From a virus: a stretch of 30,857 bases of DNA. Position numbers and translations under genes: made by a program. The notes beneath the pieces were generated by a model. It was not told the origin of the DNA. It ran no database searches and worked only from the letters and a program-made list of their open reading frames with translations. Location of the stretch: positions 1 to 30,857 of the IMG/VR virus record IMGVR_UViG_3300005841_000071, one strand, 5' to 3'. Every line of letters begins with the position of its first letter. Position 1 is the stretch's first letter. Positions 20,777-29,704 of the stretch are shown piece by piece.

Positions 20777-22837
20777 TTACTTTCTGATAGCTACGAGGTA
20801 GCTGTTTTGCTTAACAACTGTAGCTGTGCCAGAGGAGTTGTTTTGTGCAAACTGGAATTGAACGTTACCCGCGTTCGAGCTGTTAACAACCAAGATGTCG
20901 ATAATGATGATAGAGGCCGTAACAGCTTCTCCAGGCTGCAGCGAGAGAGAAGCGCCAGCCGTTGTAGAGTTCGTGACTCGGAAGGATGTCGCTCCGTGCT
21001 CGTACAATTGAGAGGTCAGCATGCACGTGGCGCTGGTCGGCAGAGTGATAGCGAACTTGATGCCGTCCGACGTAGCAAACGTGGTGGACAGCACGTAGCG
21101 CACAGCCCAGACCTCGTTGGCTAGGATGGCGAACACCAGGTCGTCATCGTTCTGCAGAGTAGTAGAAGATGTTACGCTCTCGTCTGCGGGTTTGTTCTTT
21201 ACCACCATGTCGTTAGCGCTAGAAATGACGCCACCAGACGTGGTGATTACGTGACCGGCCACAGTGAGCAGACCAGTTTGCAGCTGATCGCTGGCGTTTG
21301 CCTTCCACAAATCCAGGTTGCCGCTATTAGCAGCGTTGCGTGCAGATATGTAGCTGTTGTTAGAGAGCCTCACCATACCAGCAGTAGCGAAGTTCGTACC
21401 CAATGCGAAGAACGCGCTCGTTGCGTCGACTCCGAATTTGGCGAACTCAGTAGAGCCCTCGAGAATGCTCAGCTTGGCGTGGTTACTGCCAGCCGCTGCA
21501 GGGATCGTAAGCTCAATATTACCGCCGACAGTTGTACCTGTGCCTGCTTTGAGGATAAGCTTGCCGCCAGTCGCGGTGGTACCCGTGGCGTTGGCTGCTT
21601 GAAGAGTTAGTGGTTGAGCTGTAGCGCCGTTGGTGACATTGTCTGCTTGGTTAATGATGGGAGCTGTAACGCCGACCGCGTATTGCATAGCGGCGATATC
21701 CAACCTAATCAGTGACGCAGTCACCGTCATGACACCAGAGTTGTTAAGACACAGCTGAACTGTTGAAGTAGCGTTGAGTAAAGTCAATCCAGCTCCGCTA
21801 ACCAACGTATAGTTAGTAGATCCAGGCACTACACCCATGTAGACAGCGCCGAGATTGACCATATCGGCTGTATATCCGCCGACAGTCACATCAGCGCCAG
21901 CGATATTTAGTCCTAGCTGTCCGTCTTGTGTTAAGTACGCAGCCAGAGCACCAGCTGTGTTGTAGAACTCGCACAGCTTGCTGGTTTGTGTCGAGTGCGA
22001 CGATACCTTGAGCTGTACGATGTCGGCTTTACCGACCACGTCCAACTTGGCTGTCGCAGTCGTGCCGTCGCCGAGCCGCAGGTTGCCGTTCGACAGATCC
22101 ATGTTCGCGCGAGTTGTCGGCGAGAACGAGTTACCGTTCGTCAGGCCTGTGCTACCATCAATAAACAGCTTGGCTATGGTTTTGTAGATGGTACATGCGC
22201 TGGTTGCTCGAGCTATCCAAGCACTGGCCGTCCAATCCGCGTCGAACGATACGTAGTTGGAGTCAGCACCCAGACACGTAAAGGCGATACCTCCACCAGA
22301 GCCAAGAAATTTGGCCGTGCTGTGCGTGGTTAGCCCAACAGCCTTCAGCTGGAAGTTCGCGTCAGCGGCGACGCCAATACCGAGGCGCGTCAACTGCGGA
22401 GTAGCAGTGAACGACGGAGCGCTTGCGCCCACAGACTGCAGCACGCCGTTAGTGACGTTCGCAGCCGAGGTAATATTGCCGCTGTTGTCGGAAACGAGAG
22501 CGCCAACCGTCGTAGGCAGTGCGAGCTGTCCAGACGATTTAATGCGCGCGAGGATCGTACCAGCAGAGTCAATCCACCGCTGCAAGTCTGCGGTTTGGAC
22601 AGCCGCGCCTTGGAGCGTGAAAGGCACCTGGGCAGCGTTAGCTGCTTGCAATACGACCGGAGGCGTGAGGCCACCACCTGCAGCAGTCAGCGTATAGCGA
22701 TCGTTCGTAGGATCGTCGGTTACCGTGAATCCAGTCGAGAAGTTTAGATAGCGACGAGGAGTGAGCTTCGTCCCATTGTTTTGGACTTGCGCGCCAAGCA
22801 GCAAGTCGAGGAATGAAGCGGTGTTGTTGCCAGCCAT
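20777..22837 (-). CDS. long tail fibre protein
   Basis: A 686-aa fibre with N-terminal segments (LLGAQVQNNGTKLTPRRYLN) typical of virion attachment, repeated shaft motifs (VTNGVLQSVGASAPSF, ANATGTTATGGKLILKAGTG) and a C-terminal beta-sandwich with KPADESVTSSTTLQNDDDL, a domain known from other phage fibres. It likely joins the baseplate to the receptor. The shared AxATGTxxTGGxL shaft module with the next gene suggests duplication. The start overlaps the upstream stop by TAATG. Confidence 0.8.
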   Translation of the reverse strand: MAGNNTASFLDLLLGAQVQNNGTKLTPRRYLNFSTGFTVTDDPTNDRYTLTAAGGGLTPPVVLQAANAAQVPFTLQGAAVQTADLQRWIDSAGTILARIKSSGQLALPTTVGALVSDNSGNITSAANVTNGVLQSVGASAPSFTATPQLTRLGIGVAADANFQLKAVGLTTHSTAKFLGSGGGIAFTCLGADSNYVSFDADWTASAWIARATSACTIYKTIAKLFIDGSTGLTNGNSFSPTTRANMDLSNGNLRLGDGTTATAKLDVVGKADIVQLKVSSHSTQTSKLCEFYNTAGALAAYLTQDGQLGLNIAGADVTVGGYTADMVNLGAVYMGVVPGSTNYTLVSGAGLTLLNATSTVQLCLNNSGVMTVTASLIRLDIAAMQYAVGVTAPIINQADNVTNGATAQPLTLQAANATGTTATGGKLILKAGTGTTVGGNIELTIPAAAGSNHAKLSILEGSTEFAKFGVDATSAFFALGTNFATAGMVRLSNNSYISARNAANSGNLDLWKANASDQLQTGLLTVAGHVITTSGGVISSANDMVVKNKPADESVTSSTTLQNDDDLVFAILANEVWAVRYVLSTTFATSDGIKFAITLPTSATCMLTSQLYEHGATSFRVTNSTTAGASLSLQPGEAVTASIIIIDILVVNSSNAGNVQFQFAQNNSSGTATVVKQNSYLVAIRK

Positions 22838-23511
22838 TAGGAAGCTCCTGGATCTTGAGAAGTAACCGTGCTAGCTGTTTGGCAGGCCCAGTATTGCAGG
22901 CCAGCTATTGAACCGCCACCGGCTTCTCCAGTAACAGCGACCACGTATTTGTACTGCGTGTTGTCGATCGTTTCGTTAATACCACCACCGATCGAAATGA
23001 AATGATACGCCTCGTACGCAGCAAGGTTGCTTGGATCACCGGTGGTGATACCCACTTGCGTTAACACGCCTGTGGTAGCGTTCATTTTGAACAGTCGAGC
23101 CGTTGGCATCGTGCCAGGCAATCCACCGTGACCGCCCGTGGCTATAAGGTAGACGATTACACTTGTGAGAACACTACCGTCCGGAAGATCTAGCGGTTGA
23201 TAGATAACTGCTGTTCCAGCAAGCGTTACCTGTGCCATGATAGAACAGTTGAATCCGTTCTGAGGCGCCCAATCGTTTACGCCTGCTGTTTGACTCGTCG
23301 AGCACACGCATCGTTGAATTCTACTGAGCCCGCGAGAAGCTAGTGGGTATTTTTTGGTGTTGTCAGACTCGGGCCATTGAGCGTGAGCTACTTTGTCCGC
23401 AAGATCACCAAAGGGGCTGTCGACGCTGAGAGCGCTAGCGAGATCGCCATCGCTGGGCAGAGTTACGGTAGCCGGGTTGTTGCTTGGTACAGGCGTATAA
23501 GGGAAACTCAT
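22837..23511 (-). CDS. virion structural protein, tail-tip/fibre region
   Basis: This 224-aa beta-rich protein has an N-terminal polar section and a globular jelly-roll-like part (VIYQPLDLPDGSVLTSVIVYLIATGGH, ARLFKMNATTGVLTQVG). No catalytic motifs are present. Its position between the gpI-like baseplate gene and the fibres suggests a fibre connector or baseplate decoration protein. The start shares TAATG with the gpI-like stop. Confidence 0.6.
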   Translation of the reverse strand: MSFPYTPVPSNNPATVTLPSDGDLASALSVDSPFGDLADKVAHAQWPESDNTKKYPLASRGLSRIQRCVCSTSQTAGVNDWAPQNGFNCSIMAQVTLAGTAVIYQPLDLPDGSVLTSVIVYLIATGGHGGLPGTMPTARLFKMNATTGVLTQVGITTGDPSNLAAYEAYHFISIGGGINETIDNTQYKYVVAVTGEAGGGSIAGLQYWACQTASTVTSQDPGAS

Positions 23512-24305
23512 TATTTAACTCCATCCCAGTACAGAGCGCCGTTCCAGCGCTGTCTGAAATCATACCAGTTGCCTGCGGGGAACGGTGCTGTTCCACCACC
23601 ACCAGGCACCCAAATATTAGAAGGATCGTTGTGCACAACGATAATGTTAGTGCAGTCTGAGCCAGAGGCTTTCCATTTAGAGACGATCGAACGTATGTCG
23701 CCAACTAGAGCCTGAGTGGCTGTGCTGCCCCACGATGACCCGTCTCCCCACGTCCACGTGCCCCAGTTTTTCGGCAGGATCAACCCAGTAGCTGGTGCGT
23801 TCAAAATGTAGAGAATGATCCAGAAGTGGAAGTCTCCAGGATCTGATCCGAACCAATCCCAGTCGCGAGGTTGCGCACGCGTGTAAGTCGTTGAGCCTGC
23901 TTGCAGCGTAATCCAGTCAGAGAATCCGTCGCCTTGATCGTCTTGGCCATTTACAACGTAACGGATAGTAGGCACAAACGGCGAGACGTAACCAGCAAGC
24001 TGCCCGATGATCGCGTAGGGATTGCCCGCAACCTTCCACGTCGGGATGGCTTGCTGCAAGCGCGCGATGTAAGCCGCATCCGTCTCTTGGAATCCGCGCA
24101 GGATTTGCCTGTCGTGGCCAATAAACGGCAGAGCCTCGCGTGTCCCGTACCCGGGCATGCGCGCGAGCACGCCTTGCTTCAGCGCTTCACTCACAGCATC
24201 GATATGAGTAGCACAGTTGTACATAAAGCGATATCCCCAAAAGCCCTGTAGCCAGCTAGGGCAGATGGTTTTGACGGACTCGCGGAAGGTGGTCGTTTCA
24301 GCCAT
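23511..24305 (-). CDS. baseplate distal protein, gpI-like
   Basis: This 264-aa protein follows the J-like baseplate gene, the usual position of gpI in P2-type and Mu-type baseplates. The sequence has the aromatic-rich layout typical of such proteins (YIARLQQAIPTWKVAGNPYAIIGQLAGY, WTWGDGSSWGS, DIRSIVSKWKASGSDCTNIIVVHN). The RSIVSKWKASGSDCTNIIV segment resembles gpI-like terminal domains. It should connect the wedge to the fibres. The start shares TAATG with the J-like stop. Confidence 0.72.
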   Translation of the reverse strand: MAETTTFRESVKTICPSWLQGFWGYRFMYNCATHIDAVSEALKQGVLARMPGYGTREALPFIGHDRQILRGFQETDAAYIARLQQAIPTWKVAGNPYAIIGQLAGYVSPFVPTIRYVVNGQDDQGDGFSDWITLQAGSTTYTRAQPRDWDWFGSDPGDFHFWIILYILNAPATGLILPKNWGTWTWGDGSSWGSTATQALVGDIRSIVSKWKASGSDCTNIIVVHNDPSNIWVPGGGGTAPFPAGNWYDFRQRWNGALYWDGVK

Positions 24306-25471
24306 TATGTGCTCGTAATCGTGAAGTTCGCGCCAACAGACGTGATAACAGCCACTTCGTTCTGTGCAAGAGCAACGGAAGCGCCACCAGGCGACGAGAT
24401 CGTTACCTCAATGAACTCACCCGAGGCTTGATAAATCTGGCCAATAAGAGCGTCCACGAACACCTTACCACCAGAGCCGATGTCGAATCCGCCGATCGGG
24501 ATCGTCTTGAAGTAGTTTTGCAACTGGACCAGGATCTGATCCTGAGCTACGCTGGGAGCGAGCGTCGATCCGTGTTTGAGATAGACGGTAGCCGACACGA
24601 GGATGTTGTGCGCTACAGCCGAAACGGTCGTCTCTGCAAAACCCGTAGGCACGCAATTTTTCTGGATCTCGTCGTGGATCGCACCCAAGTCTGTCGCTGG
24701 GTTGCCCATCGTACCCGCGATCGCGCCCGTGGCGCTGGCTACGTACACTGTCGTCGAGCCGTTCCCAGCCGACACGACGAGCGTTCTCGTGACCCCCACG
24801 TTAGAGCCGTCAGAAAGCCGTGTCGCCGCCTTTGCGAAGAAGTCGTAAGCGTCGCCTGGCCCATTGGGGCTGGCCGCTGCCAAAGACTCACGGCAGCGTT
24901 CCCGGAGCTCCTCGTCGGTCTCCTCGTCATTGGCCGTCAGGGGCGAGGCGTTCGACATCGTTACGCCGAGAAGAGGCGTCACGAGGGAGTTAATCGCGCT
25001 AGCCGTGGCGTTGAAGCTGGTGCCTGACTGGTCAGCGATGATTTGAACGTCTAGCGTTCCACCAGAAGCGCCCAGCGTGCCTCCGGTCGTGTTTGTGTAC
25101 GTCGCGCCCGTGCTGCCATTGAGGAAGTGGAGATCACCAGCGTTGATGACGTACGCCACGCCAGAGCTGTTAGACAGGCTCTCCGTGGTTGTGCCGAAAG
25201 TCGCAGGCGTGCGCGTTAGCCCGTACAGCGACCTCGCTAAGAGGGTCAGCCATCCACCAGTAGCGTAGTCCAACAATCCGCCGCTAGCGATGGCTGAAGT
25301 TGTCGTGGTGAAGTCGGCGATTTTTTGCGCGATGACCTCCAAGATCTCTCGCGGTACGCTGCCTGACTGCCACGCTGTGATAGGAAATCCCAAAGACTGG
25401 GCAACGCTCAGCATAGACGAAAGGATGGTGTCCTTGTCTAGCGGCGTGAACATTTCAGAAAGAGTGAGCAT
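24305..25471 (-). CDS. baseplate wedge J-like protein
   Basis: This 388-aa protein matches the baseplate J family (P2 gpJ, Mu gp47, T4 gp6). LLDYATGGWLTLLARSLYGLTRTPA occurs in the N-terminal part, NDEETDEELRERC at about 180-195 and PNGPGDAYDFFAKAA after it, followed by the conserved core with VTRTLVVSAGNGSTTVYVAS and the C-terminal PIGGFDIGSGGKVFVDALIGQIY. It forms dimers in the wedge ring around the hub. It lies in canonical order after the gp25-like gene, with a 9-base gap. Confidence 0.9.
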   Translation of the reverse strand: MLTLSEMFTPLDKDTILSSMLSVAQSLGFPITAWQSGSVPREILEVIAQKIADFTTTTSAIASGGLLDYATGGWLTLLARSLYGLTRTPATFGTTTESLSNSSGVAYVINAGDLHFLNGSTGATYTNTTGGTLGASGGTLDVQIIADQSGTSFNATASAINSLVTPLLGVTMSNASPLTANDEETDEELRERCRESLAAASPNGPGDAYDFFAKAATRLSDGSNVGVTRTLVVSAGNGSTTVYVASATGAIAGTMGNPATDLGAIHDEIQKNCVPTGFAETTVSAVAHNILVSATVYLKHGSTLAPSVAQDQILVQLQNYFKTIPIGGFDIGSGGKVFVDALIGQIYQASGEFIEVTISSPGGASVALAQNEVAVITSVGANFTITST

Positions 25472-25480
25472 TATGACCTC

Positions 25481-25888
25481 TTACGTTGACGAGAGGACTT
25501 GCACGGTGACTTCCCCAAGCGTCACAGAGAGGACGAGTGAGAAGGGACCAACGGCGCCAGTGCCTTGGATTTGGAAGGTGAGCATTTTTGTAGAGCTGGT
25601 GTACGTGGCCGTCACGTTAGCTTGATCAATGCGCTCGTCTCGCTCGAGCTCGGCCTTGACCTGGCCTTTAATACGCGCCAGCGCAGCCGAGTCGATACGC
25701 CCGTTGAGAAAGTCTCGAATGTCGATGCCATAGAGCGGATCACTAAGCAGCGAGCCCTTGCGGCACGTGAGCCTGCGAACGCAAACCTGCGCCATCATTG
25801 TAGCACCAGTGACAACCGACATCATCGGATCGAGATCCGTAACGCAGCTGATATCGCTACCATAATCCGGCTCGAATTGCTCAGCCAT
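25481..25888 (-). CDS. baseplate wedge gp25/gpW-like protein
   Basis: This 135-aa protein fits the gp25-like lysozyme-fold wedge proteins that attach to the sheath. It has VCVRRLTCRKGSLLSDPLYGID in the middle, AALARIKGQVKAELERDERID helices and a beta-rich C-terminus. The gene order gpV-like, small proteins, gp25-like, J-like, gpI-like is that of simple contractile tails. The start overlaps the upstream stop by TAATG. Confidence 0.82.
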   Translation of the reverse strand: MAEQFEPDYGSDISCVTDLDPMMSVVTGATMMAQVCVRRLTCRKGSLLSDPLYGIDIRDFLNGRIDSAALARIKGQVKAELERDERIDQANVTATYTSSTKMLTFQIQGTGAVGPFSLVLSVTLGEVTVQVLSST

Positions 25889-26133
25889 TAGCTTATTGCT
25901 CCTGTGATCGGTACCGGCGCTGCAGAAGGGCCGATCGGATTGCCCGGAGTAGTAGTGGTACCGAGTCCAGCAGTGCCGGCTGGAACGGTAATTAGAGCGA
26001 GCTGCACTTCTGCCACAACAGCAGCGGCAATGTCATCGCACAGCTCGGTAAGCTCGGTACTGTTGTTGGCCCATGCTCGCGCAGCGATCAAAGCTCGTAA
26101 TGCAGTCGACAGGTGAGACGCTGACATAGCCAT
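25888..26133 (-). CDS. hypothetical baseplate-region protein, 81 aa
   Basis: The protein is small and Ala/Thr/Pro-rich, with an N-terminal helix (ALRALIAARAWANN) and a low-complexity C-terminal tail (AGLGTTTTPGNPIGPSAAPVPI). The family is not recognised. It sits between the spike and the gp25-like gene with TAATG overlaps on both sides, so it is probably a structural or assembly component. Confidence 0.6.
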   Translation of the reverse strand: MAMSASHLSTALRALIAARAWANNSTELTELCDDIAAAVVAEVQLALITVPAGTAGLGTTTTPGNPIGPSAAPVPITGAIS

Positions 26134-26270
26134 TAGCGCTTCTCCTCTGCAGGCGTCTGCTTCTTCTCGTCGTTGGGGCCAGTGAACTTACCTTGCTTGT
26201 CGCGCTCTTGCACAGCCTCGGTGAACTTAGCTGGATCGAGCCCGACCCACGTGTAACCAGCGTATTGCAT
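26133..26270 (-). CDS. small hypothetical protein, 45 aa
   Basis: This 45-residue ORF starts with GYTWVGLDPAKF and ends in a Lys/Glu-rich tail. TAATG overlaps at both ends (26133 and 26270) fit the uniform junction style of this tail operon and support it as a gene. Its function is unknown. Confidence 0.6.
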   Translation of the reverse strand: MQYAGYTWVGLDPAKFTEAVQERDKQGKFTGPNDEKKQTPAEEKR

Positions 26271-26719
26271 TAGCGTGACTTCACTTTCAAAGAGCCAGCG
26301 GTGATGAGGAAAGGTCCTGCAGCGTCGCCTACTCGAGCTATTGGCGCTCCCAGAGGAGGAACGTCTGTCGGTAGAGCACCAGCAAGACCGGTGAAATCGG
26401 GGACGAACCCGTCACTAGCTTTCTTGTCGAAAAAAGCAATAAAAGGCTTCGTGGGATCGCTACCTTCGAAGCCAACGAGAACGGAAGAGCCGGGAACCAG
26501 GCTGTAGTTGACGCCACCGCTGCGTACGGGAATTTTAGTCGCTGTGGGCAGCCCGATATCTTTGACCGGCTGCAGATCGGCTGTCTGATTAACGCTGTCG
26601 AACGAAGCGACCGTGTACTCGTAATAACCCATGTAATCCAGCGTTGGGAAGAGTTCTCGCACAAACGCAGCAATCGCGCGCTTGAGCCTGTCTTGCGGCA
26701 TTGAGTTGAAAGACGCCAT
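26270..26719 (-). CDS. baseplate spike/assembly protein, gpV-like OB-fold
   Basis: This 149-aa protein looks like the simple spike proteins of Mu (gp45) and P2 (gpV). A helical N-terminus precedes an OB-fold core with YYEYTVASFD, KDIGLPTATKIPVRSGGVNYSLVPGSSVLVGFEGSDPTKPFIAFF, and then a Gly/Pro-rich stretch and a C-terminal strand. It should form the membrane-piercing spike tip on the hub trimer. Gene order, directly after the hub, supports this. Confidence 0.8.
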   Translation of the reverse strand: MASFNSMPQDRLKRAIAAFVRELFPTLDYMGYYEYTVASFDSVNQTADLQPVKDIGLPTATKIPVRSGGVNYSLVPGSSVLVGFEGSDPTKPFIAFFDKKASDGFVPDFTGLAGALPTDVPPLGAPIARVGDAAGPFLITAGSLKVKSR

Positions 26720-27378
26720 TAGAGCACCCAGACCTCAGTGCGCAGCTTGTCTTTGTCGAGCTTGTGAATTACCGCAGAGGCCGTTTGCTCAGAAAGCGTA
26801 ACAGAGCTGAACTTCGAGCCAGGTAGCCAATCCTCGGGTTTGTCTGTGGCGATGTGCACGCGCCCAGCACCGAGATCTGTAGAGTTGTGGTCGAGCACAT
26901 CGAAAGCCGAGGTAATCGTGGTGCTGGGCCTGTCTCCTACGACAGTGACTCCGTCAGAGCGCATCCACCACACAGGGGCAAAGATGTCTAGCGATCGCAC
27001 GGCTGGCCCAGACTTCCGCTCGTAGAACTGGCCAATGCCAAAGTCGCCAGATACGCTGAGCTGCTCTCCGCACTCGCGTGCTGCGTCGCCTGCAACGACA
27101 GAAAAGTTGATGCCGAACGAGGATCTGTACTCTTTGCCAGGGATCGTCTTCAGCCAACCAGCGTAGCCACCAATAATGCGAACTGTTGTGGAGCCAATGA
27201 AGGAGCCGATACGATAGACGCTCCCCTTCAACACCAGCCCTGCAATTTGAACGGTAACCAACCCAGAGAGAGACACAATATCGGTGAGCTGGGCGTCCAC
27301 GTGCCAGATACCGTGGTACGGCAACACAACGCTAGCTGTGTTCAGACGATTACCGTTGATCTCTGCGAACTGTGCCAT
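26719..27378 (-). CDS. baseplate hub protein, gpD/gp44-like
   Basis: The protein is 219 aa and rich in short beta strands, with IGSTTVRIIGGYAGWLKTIPG, FERKSGPAVRSLDIF and TITSAFDVLDHNSTDLGAG segments suggesting a split-barrel hub. It lies between the LysM-position gene and the spike gene, the site of the late-control D (gp44) hub in Mu-like contractile tails. It is shorter than classic gpD (about 350), so the assignment is by position and fold style. Confidence 0.65.
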   Translation of the reverse strand: MAQFAEINGNRLNTASVVLPYHGIWHVDAQLTDIVSLSGLVTVQIAGLVLKGSVYRIGSFIGSTTVRIIGGYAGWLKTIPGKEYRSSFGINFSVVAGDAARECGEQLSVSGDFGIGQFYERKSGPAVRSLDIFAPVWWMRSDGVTVVGDRPSTTITSAFDVLDHNSTDLGAGRVHIATDKPEDWLPGSKFSSVTLSEQTASAVIHKLDKDKLRTEVWVL

Positions 27379-27938
27379 TAGATTGGTTGCTGAGCGAGCG
27401 CCAGCAGCTTTTGGATTTCTTGGTCTTGAGCGTCTTGCACCGTAGGCTTGCCCGCGGTGTTGGTCGTCGTCTTGGTCTTGTTTGGAGTGGTGGTGACGTT
27501 CTTCTTTTTGGCCGGGTTGTACTCTTTGAATTCGACCGTCACTCCCCAGAGCTGCTTATCGAGATGCTCTAGCGGGCCCACGCTCGTAGTAATTAGAGAC
27601 GTGATGCCGTTAGCAGCAAGCACAGGATGCAAAACGTCGACGGGCAGAGCGGTTTTCTTTGTAGCGTCGTAGTGCAGCAAAACGACGAAGCTCTCGTAAA
27701 ACTCCGTGACTTGGTCTGCAGTCCAGAACAAGAACTGGCCCTTGATGTCTTCGCTGGGGCGCAAACCACGGTAAGTCTCCGTCGCGCCTTGAACGCCTGC
27801 TGCGTCCTTTATATCCCACTTGTACGGACGACTGCCTCCCTCGAGCTTGAACAGCCCAGGAGAGATCACGCCAGACACGTTGAGGAAGTCGTACTGCTCA
27901 GGCTGCGTGAACGGGTTAGCAAAAAGAACACCGAACAT
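27378..27938 (-). CDS. baseplate/tail protein following the tape measure
   Basis: This 186-aa protein has an N-terminal globular domain (GVISPGLFKLEGGSRPYKWDIKDAAGVQG, LLHYDATKKTALPVDVLHPVLAANGI, QLWGVTVEFKEYNPAKKKN) and a low-complexity Thr/Lys/Asn C-terminus. The conserved core resembles phage proteins encoded just after the tape measure in contractile tails, at the position where LysM-type proteins such as gp53 occur. A clear LysM motif is not visible. Confidence 0.65.
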   Translation of the reverse strand: MFGVLFANPFTQPEQYDFLNVSGVISPGLFKLEGGSRPYKWDIKDAAGVQGATETYRGLRPSEDIKGQFLFWTADQVTEFYESFVVLLHYDATKKTALPVDVLHPVLAANGITSLITTSVGPLEHLDKQLWGVTVEFKEYNPAKKKNVTTTPNKTKTTTNTAGKPTVQDAQDQEIQKLLALAQQPI

Positions 27939-29692
27939 TAGGCGGCCACTCCCTTCTCGAGCATGATCTGCTCCATCAAGTTAGCCATCATTTCAGGCAG
28001 CATTTCAGCAATCTGCTGCGCGCCAGTGACGCCGCTGATGACGATCGATCCTGGGCCGAACGTGACGGTTACTGTACCGCCACCGCTGCTAGCTTGCGGC
28101 TTGGCTGCAGGCGGAGGCGTAGCAGCTTCGCTCATGGCGTCGCTGGCCCCTGTGCTGTTCTTGTCGATGCCTTGCTCGAGCCCGCCCATGAGGTGGCTGC
28201 CCATTTGGGCCATGACCTTGGACGGAGAGTGGATGCCAAACACACTCTTAAATTTATCGAGTCCAGCAGAGGCCATGTTGCCCAGAGCGTCTGCGAACAA
28301 CCCAGGTCCTTGGGTGATGCCGTTGATAAGACCGTTAACGATCGCAACGCCAGCATCGTAGAACTTGCCAGGCAGCGAGATTAGGTAGCTCTCAACTCCC
28401 ATGAACCAATCGAAGATCTGCGCGCCAGTCTGAACCCAGCTAGCGATGACGCCGACCACTACACCGATGACTTGAGCAAGGTAGCTCATAGCTGCAGCCA
28501 TCTTAATCGGTCCATCTGCCGTTGGGCCAAGCAGATCGAACTGCTTGAGTAGCGGCTTGAGCGCGATATAAGCTTGCAGAGCCATGATAATTAGGCCCTT
28601 GAAGAAGACCTTTACGTAAGGTCCTGCAGCCTCTACGGCTTTGAAGATCCGATCGAACGTCTCCGTAACGATGAATTTGAGCGCCTTGCCAGAGATCGTG
28701 CTTTGGTTGAACACGTTCAGCACGTCGTGTAGCTGGCTCAAGAAGCCGTCAACCTTTACGTCCTCGAACAGAGACATAAAGTCGTCTTTCAAACGCGCGA
28801 CCTGAAAGCCAATGTCCAGCACTTGTTTGGAAGCAGCGCCACCGAACTTGCTGCTGATAGCTTTGGTGAGTGCAGCGATTCCCTTCTCTGCGGTAATCGT
28901 GCCAGCTTTGATCTGAGCTTCGAGCTGAGGCTGCGTAATACCGAGAGCCTGAGCGATCGCGCTCATCTGAACGCCAGTGCCTTTTAGCGCTTTGGCGTTA
29001 ACATCGAACTTGCCACCGGCCGTGGCTTTCTCGATGATGCTCTGGATCTTCTCGCCGGCACCAGATCCGAGCACAGACTCCACCATCCCGATCGATTCGA
29101 TCGCATCGGTAAGAGCGTCTGCATTTGTAACGCCGGCTGCTGAGAGCTCGCGCGCCAACTGCGATCCTCGGTTCTGAGTGATCGCAATATGATCGGTCAT
29201 GTCGGTCAGGCGATTGTAGACCTTGTCTGCATCGTCTGCCGTGTCGAGAAACGCTTCGAGTGCATCGAGCGTATCGTTCTTCGCTTCAGACGCAGCCAAC
29301 GAGAGAGCCATACCGCCTGCAACTGCAGCTCCCTCGAAGGCTATCGCCGCACCAATACCCGACTCGCCGAGAAACGTAAAAGCCGCGCCCAGATTGAGGG
29401 TCGGCTTTTCCGCTTGGTTCATTTTGCTGGCGAGGCCCAAGATCTGCTCTTGGTAGCCGGCCGCTGCAGACTTGTTTGCCTGAAGAGCCTTGTTAAGCTC
29501 CATCCATTTGCTGAGCGCAGTTGGATTCAGCGGCCCCTTTTGCAACTTAGCCATAGCAGCTTCGGTCTGCTTTACCGCTTTTTCAGCGGCACTAAGTTGC
29601 AACTTGAGCTTCTGCATCTGGGAAGCCATTTCCTTCCCAGGCTTAGTAAGCTTGTCGATTAGCTGGATTTGAAATTTCAGACTGTCCGGCAT
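27938..29692 (-). CDS. tail tape measure protein
   Basis: This is the longest tail gene here, at 584 aa. It has an N-terminal coiled coil (about 15-100, Lys/Gln/Ala-rich), hydrophobic spans near 105-135, 355-375 and 395-425, and a Pro/Ala/Gly-rich C-terminus. Such proteins set tail length at about 0.15 nm per residue, so a tail of roughly 85-90 nm is expected if all of it is used. It follows the chaperone genes, as usual, and its stop overlaps the next gene as TAATG. Confidence 0.9.
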   Translation of the reverse strand: MPDSLKFQIQLIDKLTKPGKEMASQMQKLKLQLSAAEKAVKQTEAAMAKLQKGPLNPTALSKWMELNKALQANKSAAAGYQEQILGLASKMNQAEKPTLNLGAAFTFLGESGIGAAIAFEGAAVAGGMALSLAASEAKNDTLDALEAFLDTADDADKVYNRLTDMTDHIAITQNRGSQLARELSAAGVTNADALTDAIESIGMVESVLGSGAGEKIQSIIEKATAGGKFDVNAKALKGTGVQMSAIAQALGITQPQLEAQIKAGTITAEKGIAALTKAISSKFGGAASKQVLDIGFQVARLKDDFMSLFEDVKVDGFLSQLHDVLNVFNQSTISGKALKFIVTETFDRIFKAVEAAGPYVKVFFKGLIIMALQAYIALKPLLKQFDLLGPTADGPIKMAAAMSYLAQVIGVVVGVIASWVQTGAQIFDWFMGVESYLISLPGKFYDAGVAIVNGLINGITQGPGLFADALGNMASAGLDKFKSVFGIHSPSKVMAQMGSHLMGGLEQGIDKNSTGASDAMSEAATPPPAAKPQASSGGGTVTVTFGPGSIVISGVTGAQQIAEMLPEMMANLMEQIMLEKGVAA

Positions 29693-29704
29693 TTGCAGAA
29701 GCTC

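Noticed and set aside
19062-22837. CRISPR-like repeats in the fibre genes
   Set aside because: Similarity is at the protein motif level, inside coding frames, with irregular spacing and no conserved direct repeats.
24428-25027. Plus-strand 199-aa open frame within the J-like gene
   Set aside because: It is antisense to a clear baseplate J-family protein and is Arg-rich without motifs.
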